Below are positions 28,069 to 35,346 of a DNA stretch of 45,730 nucleotides, piece after piece (the stretch's first letter is position 1; each line of letters opens with the position of its first letter). Position numbers and translations under genes: made by a program. Below the pieces are notes generated by a model. That model was given only the letters and a program-made list of their open reading frames with translations, had not been told where the DNA came from and ran no database searches. Origin of the DNA: Planctomycetia bacterium (GTDB lineage Bacteria > Planctomycetota > Planctomycetia > Pirellulales > UBA1268); assembly GCA_021414115.1 (NCBI GenBank), contig JAIOPD010000061.1:1-45730 (forward strand). Direction: 5' to 3'.

Positions 28069-29601
28069 TCACGGGGTGCGTGGGCGATACGGAACGCCGG
28101 CCTCGAAGAGACCGCGGATCTCATCTGCCGAAAGGGCACGGCCGACAAAGACGAGTTCGTCGATTCGTCCGCTCAGCTTTCGATCTTGCCGGTTCCAGTT
28201 CCCGATGCGGGCCGGCCCGAGCCGCGCCGGCGGGGCATCGACCAGCGGGGTTTCGCCATCGGGCCGTCCATCGACATAACACCGTGCCGTCTGCTCAGTC
28301 GAGTCGTACACGAATGCGAGGTGCATCCAACGGCCCTCGGTTCCGAGAACGGAGGTTCGCGACTCCGGGTGCCCGTGTTGCTCGACGGCACCGGGGCCGA
28401 GCTTCCATCCCGGCAGTGCAAGCCGCATCACGCCGGAATCCACGATCATCCAGTGCACCTGGCCGGGGTTCTGCTTCGTCCAGCCGTCGGTGTGGTAGAG
28501 CGACTGATAGGGCTCGCCGAGCCGATCGAGCCGCACCCAGGCGGCTACGGTCAGCTGCGGCCAGTCGGTGTCACCACCGACATCGAGCGGCAGGTGATCG
28601 CCCACGTTCGTGAAGTCCGCCGCCTGGGATCCCGGCCAGCGGCCTTGCACGACGCGGTATTGGCCTGGCGAAGCGGGCCGATCGACGCTGGCGGATTCGT
28701 CGCCCTCGAAGTCGATCACCGCGATCAAAGACTGATCGTCCCGCAGCCGTTGAATGGCCGCCCGTGACGAGCGATCCTGGCCGGCTGCGAACGCGGCAGC
28801 CAGTTCCGCCACCTCGCCCCCGCGAATGAAAGCGGCGGTCCGCAGTTCTCGGGCGGCATTCGTCGCCAGCGAAAACGCCTCGCCGTCGCGGAGGTTCGTT
28901 GTCGTGTGGGCACCGCCGCGGGCGATAACCTCGCCATCGAACACATGCACCTCGGCCGCGCCGGATGCGGGCACATCGACGGCGAAACGTGTGCCGAGGT
29001 CGATCGCTTCGCCGGTGGGCGTCACCACGGTAAACCCCTTCGCCCGCGCCGGCACGTCGGCGGCGATTCGTCCGTCGGTCAGCCGTAGCCGTTGCGGAGT
29101 CTCAAACTGGAACGCAGCGGGAGCCTCGATCACGATCTGCACGCCGCGGCGGGTCTCCAACTCGAGCACGCCCGCAGCCAAGTCGTGCATTTCATTGCGC
29201 ACATTCTGTCCAGTAGCCAGCCCGGTGGTGCCGATGCCCATCGTCACGGTCGCGTATGGTCGGCTCCAGATCTGCCAGCCCCCGAAGGCGACAGCGAGAC
29301 ATGCAGCCACGGCGAGCCAGGCGATGGACGTGCGCGAGCGCCGACGAGTAATCGCAGCATCTGCCTGTGCCCCCGCGATGGCCCAACTGGCGAGGCTACG
29401 GCGCCGCAACGAGTGCCTGAGCCCAGCGTGAAGCACAGCCCGCTCGACGAGGTAATCGCAAACCGTCGAATCCCGCTCCAGGCGGGCGAGCAGGTCGGCG
29501 GTGTCGAGGGGTGAACCCTCAATCGCGCTCTCCAGAGCGTCGTCGAGAAGGGCGTCAATCAGCTGGCGGTCGGCGTCGTACGGCCGAGGCGTGTTGCTCA
29601 T
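28069..29601 (-). CDS. FecR/LamG-domain membrane protein (putative anti-sigma regulator), copy A
   Basis: 510 residues. The N-terminal about 90 residues (LIDALLDDALE, LLARLERDS, RAVLHAGLRHSLRRR) form the cytoplasmic region expected to contact the sigma factor, followed by one membrane span (IAWLAVAACLAVAFGGWQIW). The FecR domain includes GVQIVIEAPAAFQFETPQRL and IDLGTRFAVDVPASGAAEVHVFDGEV. The LamG/concanavalin-like domain includes LTVAAWVRLDRLGEPYQSLY and GRIDELVFVGRALSADEI. It starts in ATGA overlap with the sigma gene behind a strong AAGGAGG site. The inferred role is envelope-signal control of the adjacent ECF sigma factor. Confidence 0.9.
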   Translation of the reverse strand: MSNTPRPYDADRQLIDALLDDALESAIEGSPLDTADLLARLERDSTVCDYLVERAVLHAGLRHSLRRRSLASWAIAGAQADAAITRRRSRTSIAWLAVAACLAVAFGGWQIWSRPYATVTMGIGTTGLATGQNVRNEMHDLAAGVLELETRRGVQIVIEAPAAFQFETPQRLRLTDGRIAADVPARAKGFTVVTPTGEAIDLGTRFAVDVPASGAAEVHVFDGEVIARGGAHTTTNLRDGEAFSLATNAARELRTAAFIRGGEVAELAAAFAAGQDRSSRAAIQRLRDDQSLIAVIDFEGDESASVDRPASPGQYRVVQGRWPGSQAADFTNVGDHLPLDVGGDTDWPQLTVAAWVRLDRLGEPYQSLYHTDGWTKQNPGQVHWMIVDSGVMRLALPGWKLGPGAVEQHGHPESRTSVLGTEGRWMHLAFVYDSTEQTARCYVDGRPDGETPLVDAPPARLGPARIGNWNRQDRKLSGRIDELVFVGRALSADEIRGLFEAGVPYRPRTP

Positions 29602-30131
29602 GTCGCCTCCTTGGCTAGTTCGGCCTTCACGCAGTCGGCGAGCAGATCGCGGACCCTAAACAGCATCACCCGCACACTGCCGGCGGTCGATTGGACCGTC
29701 CGGGCGATGGTCTCCATCGAAGCATCCTCGACGTATCGAAGATCGAGCAGCCGGCGCGACTTCGGAGGCAGTTTGTCGATGCACTTCTCGAGGGCGGCCG
29801 CTCCTGCCTGATTCGCCTCCTGACGCTCGACGAGCCGGGTGGCGGCGTGGTCGAGCAGTGCCTCGGAAAACACCAGCTTCTGCCGGCCCTGCACTCGGTA
29901 GTGATCAATGATCTTTGACTTGGCCAGCCAGAGGGCCCAGGCAACGAATGGCCGCGAGTCGTCGTATTCTTCGAACCGCCGCGCTGCCGTAAGGGCTACC
30001 TGTTGGACGACATCTTCCGCATCCTGAAACCGCTGTACCGCTGCGAACACATAGGCATTGACGGAAGGCTCGGCCTGCAGCCAAAGCCGGGAGAGCCGTT
30101 CGCGCGTATCGCTGGCTTGCCGATGATCCAT
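29598..30131 (-). CDS. ECF RNA polymerase sigma factor (Rhodopirellula/Verrucomicrobium family), copy A
   Basis: 177 residues with sigma region 2 (VQRFQDAEDVVQQVALTAARRFEE, RPFVAWALWLAKSKIIDHYR) and region 4 (LPPKSRRLLDLRYVEDASME, TAGSVRVMLFRVRDLLADCV). The ATG at 30131 is chosen because copy B has the same start and exactly the same length. It leads the operon for FecR/LamG, PSD1 and DUF1501, so it probably transcribes its own operon. By eye about 25 of 177 residues differ from copy B, several of them in the DNA-contacting C-terminal helices, so promoter specificities might differ. Confidence 0.92.
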   Translation of the reverse strand: MDHRQASDTRERLSRLWLQAEPSVNAYVFAAVQRFQDAEDVVQQVALTAARRFEEYDDSRPFVAWALWLAKSKIIDHYRVQGRQKLVFSEALLDHAATRLVERQEANQAGAAALEKCIDKLPPKSRRLLDLRYVEDASMETIARTVQSTAGSVRVMLFRVRDLLADCVKAELAKEAT

Positions 30132-30139
30132 GCCTGTAT

Positions 30140-30165
30140 GCCGACGCCGTGCCGAAAAAGTTAAC
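30140..30165 (-). promoter_or_regulatory. Conserved promoter-like block upstream of sigma copy A
   Basis: On the minus strand GTTAAC (30160-30165), then TTTTTCGGCACGG and CGTCGGCATA lead into the sigma gene. The same arrangement, GTTAAC-13 bp-CGTCGGCATA, stands upstream of copy B although the surrounding sequence differs. An AAC-type -35 with a CGTC -10 is typical of ECF promoters, but the 13-bp gap is shorter than the usual 15-17 bp. Read as a possible autoregulated sigma promoter. Confidence 0.4.
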
Positions 30166-30332
30166 GGCAAACGATTATCCGGAGCCGGCCTTGCCGGCGT
30201 GTCGCTTTTTTGCCGACGCGCCGCGGAGCGGCTCGGATCGTAGGCTGTACCCTAGCAGCCGACTCCCGCCTCGCGTTTTCCCCCTCAGGACCGGGCAGCT
30301 TCGACCGCTGGTTGCCTCTTTGGAGACAGTTC

Positions 30333-30986
30333 ATGATTCCTGTTCTGCCCACGATCGTCGTCGTGGTCCTCGGGCTCGGCATCCTCGGTCCCCTTACCGC
30401 GGCGGAGCCCGACTGGATCACGCTCTTCAACGGCACATCGCTCGACGGCTGGCACGTGAGCGCGAAGAGCGGGCACAGCGGCACAAGCAAGAACACCTCG
30501 GGCGGCCGCTGGGTAGTCGAGGACGGCGCGATCGTCGGCAGCCAGGACATCCCCGGCAACGGCGGCATCATCCTCACCGACCGCGAGTTCGGCGACTTCG
30601 AGGTCGCGGTCGAGATGAAGAACGACTTCGGCCCCGACAGCGGCCTCTTCCTCCGCAGCACCGAGGACGGTAAGGCCTATCAGGCGATGATCGACTACCA
30701 CTCCGGCGGCAACCTCACGGGCATCTATGGCGAAGGCCTCGGCGGTAAGCCGCACATCCGCAACTACAGCTTTAAGAACGCGGTGACCGAGATCGACGTG
30801 AAGCCGACAGGTGATCCGAAGGTGCCGTTTCACATCCTGTCCGACGCCTGGCCTTCGTTCCGGCGGCATGGCCAGTGAAACGAACTCCGCGGCCGGATCG
30901 CGCTGCAGGTGCATGGCGGCGGATCACCCGCCGACTACGACGGGAAATTCGTCCGCTACCGCGGCATCCGCGTCAGTGAATTGTAA
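30333..30986 (+). pseudogene. DUF1080 protein gene with premature stop and 99-bp deletion (array unit 1)
   Basis: DUF1080 (3-keto-disaccharide hydrolase-like, lectin fold, exported). The signal peptide MIPVLPTIVVVVLGLGILG leads into DWITLFNGTSLDGWHV, GRWVVEDGAIVGSQDIPG and DSGLFLRSTEDGKAYQAM, nearly identical to the intact gene at 33731. The Trp codon of RHGQWNEL has become TGA at 30876-30878. Just after it 99 bp are missing between two short direct repeats (CGCGCCCGGATCG and CGCGGCCGGATCG in the intact copy). The frame is otherwise open to TAA at 30984. It is divergent from sigma copy A across 201 bp. Confidence 0.85.
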
Positions 30987-31033
30987 CGCACTGGTTGGAA
31001 GCACAGCCGTTTTGCGGTAGTGAACAACAACGC

Positions 31034-31217
31034 TCACTCGCGGGCAGCCAGGACCTCGTCGAGCTTCGACTCGACACCGAGCGGGCCGGCCCAGCGACGC
31101 AGGTAGGCCTCGTCGAGTTCACCCTGCGTGAAGAAGATGTCCTGGATATCCAAGAGATCCCGGGGCCGGCTGGCAATGAGCTTGAACAGGATCAGATCCT
31201 CTGCCGAGACGAGGACC
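31034..31217 (-). pseudogene. C-terminal fragment of nucleotidyltransferase (array unit 1)
   Basis: About 180 bp matching the 3' end of the intact nucleotidyltransferase gene at 34568-35125, including the segments for DLLDIQDIFFTQGELDEAYL and RRWAGPLGV. The N-terminal two thirds with the catalytic motif is lost by a deletion equivalent to about 34748-35136. That deletion joins the fragment to the following small gene and shortens the small gene's C-terminus. Confidence 0.8.
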
Positions 31218-31430
31218 TCATCCGCGGGACTTCAGGCCTGCAAGTGCGGCGAGTATCCGGGAGTTGCGCGCGTCGTTTTCACGACGCAGCAGCTCGAACC
31301 GCCGGTCGACGACATCGGGATTGCCCGCGAGCAGATACGGCGTGTTTTCGCGGATCATCTCGAACGTGAGCGCGAGCCGCTCCCCGGGCGTCATCCGACG
31401 GTAGCGTTCGAGGGTCTCCTGGCTAAGCAT
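31218..31430 (-). CDS. Small partner protein of nucleotidyltransferase, orphan copy (array unit 1)
   Basis: 70 residues: MLSQETLERYRRMTPGERLA, LTFEMIRENTPYLLAGNPDV, VDRRFELLRRENDARNSRIL and AALAGLKSRG. It differs from the 74-residue copy at 35122-35346 at few positions and lacks the last four residues because the deletion that removed the toxin-like partner created an early stop. The frame is intact while the nucleotidyltransferase is destroyed, which would suit an antitoxin kept alone. A TATGAT hexamer lies 6 bp before the ATG, so the transcript may be leaderless. The family has no name I recognise. Confidence 0.6.
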   Translation of the reverse strand: MLSQETLERYRRMTPGERLALTFEMIRENTPYLLAGNPDVVDRRFELLRRENDARNSRILAALAGLKSRG

Positions 31431-31469
31431 GCCGACATCATACCAAGCCCCGGTTATCGGAGGGGAAGG

Positions 31470-31575
31470 CATCGCGAAGGCCGAGCCGAAAAAATGTCCA
31501 CAGCTCGCTCGCCAGCGGTGATTGTGTGACAATCCGGGACCTTCCCGTCCGACACCGTTTTCGAGGAGTTTTCCG
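31470..31575 (+). repeat. Conserved leader repeat, copy 1
   Basis: About 105 bp directly before a DUF1080 start, with GAAAAAATGTCCACAGCTCG, GTGACAATCCGGGACCTTCC and TTTTCGAGGAGTTTTCCG. It is repeated at 33626-33730 and, more divergently, at 35386-35480. It contains the GAGGAG ribosome-binding site of the DUF1080 gene and probably its promoter. Confidence 0.8.
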
Positions 31576-31881
31576 ATGCTTGGATCGCGTTGTGTGAAAT
31601 CGTCTTGCGGCATGACGCGCCGAGCCATCGCCGTGGTCGTATGTCTCGCAGCGTGTAGCGGGCGTTTGGTGGCCGGTGCCGAGGATGCCGGCTGGGTCAC
31701 GCTCTTCAACGGCACGTCGCTCGACGGCAACCCAATCACCGCGAGCACTGGAGCCAAAAAGCCAGAGGGATTTCACGCCTGCTTCACGGCAGGCGTGACG
31801 TGCTCGTTCGATATGGTCGCGAACGGGATCGGGGGTTTTTTGAAACCTCGTCGATCGTATCTCGTGGGCGCCCGGGACTGA
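31576..31881 (+). pseudogene. DUF1080 gene truncated after its signal peptide (array unit 2)
   Basis: It starts exactly like the intact gene at 33731 (MLGSRCVKSSCGMTRR) and continues through the signal peptide to GWVTLFNGTSLDG at about 31728. The similarity then stops. The remaining open frame to 31881 is the antisense of a nucleotidyltransferase fragment on the other strand. A perfect 9-bp inverted repeat at 31773-31798 (TCACGCCTG and complement) lies in this foreign part. Confidence 0.8.
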
Positions 31882-31890
31882 CAGGCTCAA
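31731..31890 (-). pseudogene. Truncated MNT-type nucleotidyltransferase start
   Basis: On the minus strand a TTG start at 31890 overlaps the TGA of the preceding wHTH gene (TTGA). The frame encodes ARHACREAGVKSLWLFGSSARGD, the first helix and the GSxxRGD motif of MNT (minimal nucleotidyltransferase) proteins; residues from the helix on are within the last 30 codons. The gene then runs straight into antisense DUF1080 sequence, before the catalytic DxD. It looks like the third gene of the operon starting at 33486, cut at the insertion boundary. Confidence 0.55.
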
Positions 31891-32906
31891 TAGTGTGGTC
31901 GGGCATGGATCGCCGAGATTCGATTCGCCAAAGGTACGCCAAGAATCTTCGAAAGCCCGCGCGCATGAGACAGCGATGAATGTGCCGCAAGGATGTCATC
32001 CCTCGCGGCCCGCATGACGTCATACACGAGTGATTCGGCCACGGTCACGTCCGCCCGGCCGGCATCGATGGCCCAAAGTCCAGAAACGATCGTGTTCAGG
32101 CCGCGGGCCAGTCGCCTCCAGTCGACCCACTCCGCGGCCGGCCCCATTTCGAGAAGCACGGGGCGCCAGGTTTCCCTGTCGATCGAGTATTGGCGGGTAC
32201 GCCCATTGGTGTGGGCCGTCGCGATGCCGGCCTGCTCCAGCGCGAGCAACACGGCACGGACCTGCATGTGGTTATAGCCGAGCGTGGAAGCGAAGCCCCG
32301 GGCATGAACTTTGTCGTTCGCGACAAGAAACGCCATCACGTCTGCCCGGATGGCAACGCCAAAGACGGCTCGGCTTGTGCACAGGAGCGCGCCCGGAGTC
32401 CGCAGCCGCACAGGCTGCGCCTGGCCCCGAAGCGCGAACGGGGCACGCGCGAGACCGTAGGTAGAAAATACGCCGTCTCGCTGTCGGTCGGCCGTAGCGC
32501 TCCCTGTTCCTCGAACGAAAAGCGGTGAGGGCTTGATGTCGCCCTCTAGCCTCAGTGTCGTGGCGAGTCTGCGCCATTTCATCGACCGGTAATGTGCGGC
32601 AAGCCAAGCGGCGACTGCCCCGAGCGCTGGACGATCGGCAAGCCCGTCGTCGGCGGCTATTCGGGCCAGTCGTTGAACGTTGATCCATTGGTCGTTGTGA
32701 GCGAGCCAGTCGACCATGCCGTCGAAAACTCGTGAGTCGTGCCTGCCGACGCTTGTGGTCAGCGCTATAAGCACTTCCGGATCGACGACGATCGGGGAAC
32801 CTTTCGTTGGCTGTGTGCCGCCCCCCAGGCACCGCCACTGATCCACGACGAAGTCGAGAACGGAATCGGTGATGTCAGTGCGGTATTTGCTGAGCGATGT
32901 CTGCAT
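31887..32906 (-). CDS. Winged-helix partner of nucleotidyltransferase (putative antitoxin)
   Basis: 339 residues with no signal peptide. A winged helix-turn-helix is visible at about 190-255 (RADVMAFLVANDKVHARGFA, TLGYNHMQVRAVLLALEQAG, GRTRQYSIDRETW). The flanking helical regions match proteins usually encoded beside DUF6036 or AbiEii-type nucleotidyltransferases, where a wHTH partner acts as antitoxin or repressor. The ATG at 32906 lies within the end of the upstream nucleotidyltransferase gene (32-bp overlap), with GAGG 9 bp before it. The toxin-antitoxin role is inferred from layout and fold, not from a recognised name. Confidence 0.6.
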   Translation of the reverse strand: MQTSLSKYRTDITDSVLDFVVDQWRCLGGGTQPTKGSPIVVDPEVLIALTTSVGRHDSRVFDGMVDWLAHNDQWINVQRLARIAADDGLADRPALGAVAAWLAAHYRSMKWRRLATTLRLEGDIKPSPLFVRGTGSATADRQRDGVFSTYGLARAPFALRGQAQPVRLRTPGALLCTSRAVFGVAIRADVMAFLVANDKVHARGFASTLGYNHMQVRAVLLALEQAGIATAHTNGRTRQYSIDRETWRPVLLEMGPAAEWVDWRRLARGLNTIVSGLWAIDAGRADVTVAESLVYDVMRAARDDILAAHSSLSHARGLSKILGVPLANRISAIHARPHY

Positions 32907-33486
32907 AATCAAGTGCCTCGACGACCTGTCGCACGTTCGCTCGAAACCATGAACTCGTCGGACGAGCGATCAGCCATGCCACGGCTGCCGCAGCCTCCTC
33001 CGCTGTCGGTTGAAGACGGTTCCGAAGGTCTTCCATGTGCCGTTCAGGCGCCTTCGGATCTGCGGCTGCGAGCATCTTGAAATGAATCTGGTCGAACCGG
33101 GAAAGATAGCCGGCTTGAAGCAGCGGCCCGTAGTCGCGAATGACAAGCCGCTGCACGAATCCAGCGGGCGGGCCATAGACGTCGAGCACTTCCCCCGCGG
33201 CTGCGTTCAGCCAACCCGGACTGAGCCCAAGATCATGCGCAACCGCCTCCACGGCGGTCATGAACACGGCAGGCAGCTGTGAACCACGACCCGGCAAAAA
33301 CGGTGGACCGAGGGAAGGTGCCAGCGCACAGACGTCAATGTCACGCGTCGTGCGCGTGGACAGTCCCAGCATGTGCAAAGCGCTTCCGCCGCAAATCACG
33401 ATGCTGATTGGCGGCGCGTCGGCGTAAACCAATCGCCTCCCGAGCCGCTGCAAAGCTTCTTCGATTTGGGCAGCAGTGCGAAACAT
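32875..33486 (-). CDS. DUF6036-type nucleotidyltransferase (putative AbiEii-like toxin)
   Basis: 203 residues with the Pol-beta nucleotidyltransferase motif ICGGSALHMLGLSTRTTRDIDV: GGS, then the DxD metal ligands Asp-Ile-Asp. A helical domain follows with RLVIRDYGPLLQAGYLSRFD and HFKMLAAADPKAPERHMEDL, typical of the DUF6036/AbiEii group. Members of this superfamily act as toxins in type IV or related toxin-antitoxin and phage-defence loci by modifying tRNA or other acceptors. It is the first gene of an operon with the wHTH gene and an MNT fragment. The ATG at 33486 is 6 bp from the -10 element, so no leader or ribosome-binding site is present. Confidence 0.7.
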   Translation of the reverse strand: MFRTAAQIEEALQRLGRRLVYADAPPISIVICGGSALHMLGLSTRTTRDIDVCALAPSLGPPFLPGRGSQLPAVFMTAVEAVAHDLGLSPGWLNAAAGEVLDVYGPPAGFVQRLVIRDYGPLLQAGYLSRFDQIHFKMLAAADPKAPERHMEDLRNRLQPTAEEAAAAVAWLIARPTSSWFRANVRQVVEALDYADIAQQIPH

Positions 33487-33521
33487 GTCTTATTTATACC
33501 ATCCGTATCGGATGGTGTAAA
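33487..33521 (-). promoter_or_regulatory. Sigma70 promoter with palindromic operator spacer and leaderless start
   Basis: On the minus strand TTTACA (33516-33521), a 17-bp spacer (33499-33515) and TATAAA (33493-33498) form a near-consensus promoter. The spacer is itself a perfect palindrome, CCATCCG-ATA-CGGATGG. Only six bases (TAAGAC) separate the -10 from the ATG at 33486, so transcription should start at or next to the ATG. This fits autorepression of a toxin-antitoxin operon by a dimeric DNA-binding partner. Confidence 0.7.
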
Positions 33522-33625
33522 ACACTGGTCTAGGGCGGGGCAAAACGCCGTCTTCGCGAAGGCGCTGGCCACAATGCCCACCGCCCGGGTTGAAGTGACA
33601 GCTGCCGAGTTTTCGGACGGTAACA

Positions 33626-33730
33626 CGTCGCGAAGACCGGGCGGAAAAATGTCCACAGCTCGGCCGCCGGCGGCGGTTATGTGACAATCCGGGACCTTCC
33701 CGTTCGACACCGTTTTCGAGGAGTTTTCCG
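33626..33730 (+). repeat. Conserved leader repeat, copy 2 (intact DUF1080 gene)
   Basis: Same leader as at 31470-31575, here preceding the intact DUF1080 gene. Similarity starts at CGTCGCGAAG (33626); upstream of about 33616 the sequence belongs to the inserted nucleotidyltransferase operon. GAGGAG lies 8 bp before the ATG. Confidence 0.8.
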
Positions 33731-34519
33731 ATGCTTGGATCGCGTTGTGTGAAATCGTCTTGCGGCATGACGCGCCGAGTCGCAGCCGTGATCGTTTGCA
33801 TGGCGGTGAGTGGCGGGGGTTCGCTGGCCGGTGCCGACGATGCCAGCTGGATTCCGCTCTTCAACGGCACATCCCTCGATGGCTGGCACGTGAGCACGAA
33901 ATCGGGCCACAGCGGCAAAAGCAAAAACACCTCGGGCGGCCGGTGGGTGGTCGAAGACGGCGCGATCGTCGGTAGCCAGGACATCCCCGGCAACGGCGGC
34001 ATCATCCTCACCGATCGCGAGTTCGGCGACTTCGAGGTCATCGTCGAGATGAAGAACGACTTCGGCCCCGACAGCGGCCTATTCCTCCGCAGCACCGACG
34101 ACGGCAAGGCCTATCAGGCGATGATCGACTACCACTCCGGTGGCAACCTGATGGGCATCTACGGCGAGGGCCTCGGTGGCAAGCCGCACATCCGCAACTA
34201 CAGCTTCAAGAACGCGGTGACGGAGATCGACGTGAAGCCCACGGGTGATCCGAAGGTGCCGTTTCCGATCCTGCCCGATGCCTGGCCGTCGTTCTGGCGG
34301 CACGGCCAGTGGAACGAGCTACGCGCCCGGATCGTCGGCGGCCAGACGCCCACGATCACCACCTGGATCAACGGCGTGAAGATCTCGGAGTGGACGGAAA
34401 CCGAGCCGCGGCATCCCGCCCGCGGCCGGATCGCGCTGCAGGTGCACGGCGGCGGCTCACCGGCCGACTACGACGGCAAGTTCGTCCGCTACCGCGGCGT
34501 GCGCGTGCGAGAGCTGTGA
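33731..34519 (+). CDS. DUF1080 exported protein (3-keto-disaccharide hydrolase-like), intact copy
   Basis: 262 residues. A signal peptide (MTRRVAAVIVCMAVSGGGSLAGA) is followed by one DUF1080 domain (PF06439): WIPLFNGTSLDGWHV, GRWVVEDGAIVGSQ, LTDREFGDFEVIVEMKND, DSGLFLRSTDDGKAYQAMID, HGQWNELRARIVGG, and the end GRIALQVHGGGSPADYDGKF. Characterised relatives cleave 3-keto-glycosides; many planctomycete members accompany polysaccharide-use genes. It is the only complete copy of four in the window. It converges on the nucleotidyltransferase-small protein pair across 48 bp. Confidence 0.92.
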   Translation: MLGSRCVKSSCGMTRRVAAVIVCMAVSGGGSLAGADDASWIPLFNGTSLDGWHVSTKSGHSGKSKNTSGGRWVVEDGAIVGSQDIPGNGGIILTDREFGDFEVIVEMKNDFGPDSGLFLRSTDDGKAYQAMIDYHSGGNLMGIYGEGLGGKPHIRNYSFKNAVTEIDVKPTGDPKVPFPILPDAWPSFWRHGQWNELRARIVGGQTPTITTWINGVKISEWTETEPRHPARGRIALQVHGGGSPADYDGKFVRYRGVRVREL

Positions 34520-34567
34520 GGCACTGCCGTGGAGCCGCACTCGTCTTGTGGCGTTGAATCGCGACGC

Positions 34568-35125
34568 TCACTCGCGGGAGGCCAAGACCTCGTCGAGCCT
34601 CGAATCGACACCGAGCGGGCCGGCCCAGCGACGCAGGTAGGCTTCGTCGAGTTCACCCTGCGTGAAGAAGATGTCCTGGATATCCAGGAGATCCCGCGGG
34701 CGGCTGGCAACAAGCTTGAAGAGGATCAGGTCCTCTGCCGAGACGAGCTTCACGCTGCGGCCTTCAACTTCGGCGGACACCAGCCGTCCGATCACCTCCT
34801 GCTGAAACGGTGTCTCCACGATGAAGATGTCAGCGTCGATGGAGCGGCCGTCGAGATAGAGGCGCACCTTGATGAGCGGCATGCCGCCCACCGTATCCAC
34901 CCAGCCTTTCACGTACTGCTCCGGCACCGTGTAGCCGCGTGATGCAATCACCGCAAAGAGATCGCTGAGCCGTTCCCGGGGCACCGCAAGCGTGAAATCG
35001 ACGTCATACGTCGGCCGCGGAATTCCATGAGCCCTCACCGCGATACCGCCCATGATGGCATACGGCAAACCAAGTCCATCGAAGACGTCGACCAGGTCGT
35101 GGATGACGGCCGTCAGATCAGTCAT
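34568..35125 (-). CDS. Nucleotidyltransferase family protein (putative toxin), intact copy
   Basis: 185 residues with an N-terminal nucleotidyltransferase motif: AIMGGIAVRAHGIPRPTYDVDF (GG, then Asp-Val-Asp). VKLVSAEDLILFKLVASRPR and DLLDIQDIFFTQGELDEAYL follow, as in AbiEii/DUF6036-like proteins. There is no signal peptide. Its ATG overlaps the TGA of the upstream 74-residue gene (ATGA), so translation is coupled. The small-protein-first, nucleotidyltransferase-second order is that of a toxin-antitoxin pair, but activity is unproven. It belongs to a different subgroup from the 32875-33486 protein. Confidence 0.75.
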   Translation of the reverse strand: MTDLTAVIHDLVDVFDGLGLPYAIMGGIAVRAHGIPRPTYDVDFTLAVPRERLSDLFAVIASRGYTVPEQYVKGWVDTVGGMPLIKVRLYLDGRSIDADIFIVETPFQQEVIGRLVSAEVEGRSVKLVSAEDLILFKLVASRPRDLLDIQDIFFTQGELDEAYLRRWAGPLGVDSRLDEVLASRE

Positions 35126-35346
35126 GAGACGCTGGCACCGCGGGACTTCAGGCCCGCAAGTGCGGCAAGTATTCGGGAGTTCCGCGCCTCGTTTTCACGA
35201 CGCAGCAGCTCAAACCGCCGGTCGACGACATCGGGTTTGCCCGCGAGCAGATAAGGCGTGTTTTCGCGGATCATCTCGAACGTGAGCGCGAGCCGTTCCC
35301 CGGGCGTCATCCGGCGGTAGCGTTCGAGGGTCTCTTGGCTGAGCAT
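35122..35346 (-). CDS. 74-residue partner of nucleotidyltransferase (putative antitoxin)
   Basis: A small charged helical protein: MLSQETLERYRRMTPGERLA, LTFEMIRENTPYLLAGKPDV, VDRRFELLRRENEARNSRIL, AALAGLKSRGASVS. No DNA-binding motif is obvious. It is first in a two-gene operon and its stop overlaps the nucleotidyltransferase start. A near-identical orphan copy survives at 31218-31430, where the nucleotidyltransferase is destroyed. The antitoxin role is an inference from this pattern and from gene order. I do not recognise a named family. Confidence 0.65.
   Translation of the reverse strand: MLSQETLERYRRMTPGERLALTFEMIRENTPYLLAGKPDVVDRRFELLRRENEARNSRILAALAGLKSRGASVS

Noticed and set aside
30161-30661. 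Minus-strand open frame across DUF1080 unit 1 (and its equivalent at 33490-34107)
   Set aside because: Antisense of the conserved DUF1080 coding sequence; it recurs only because the gene was duplicated.
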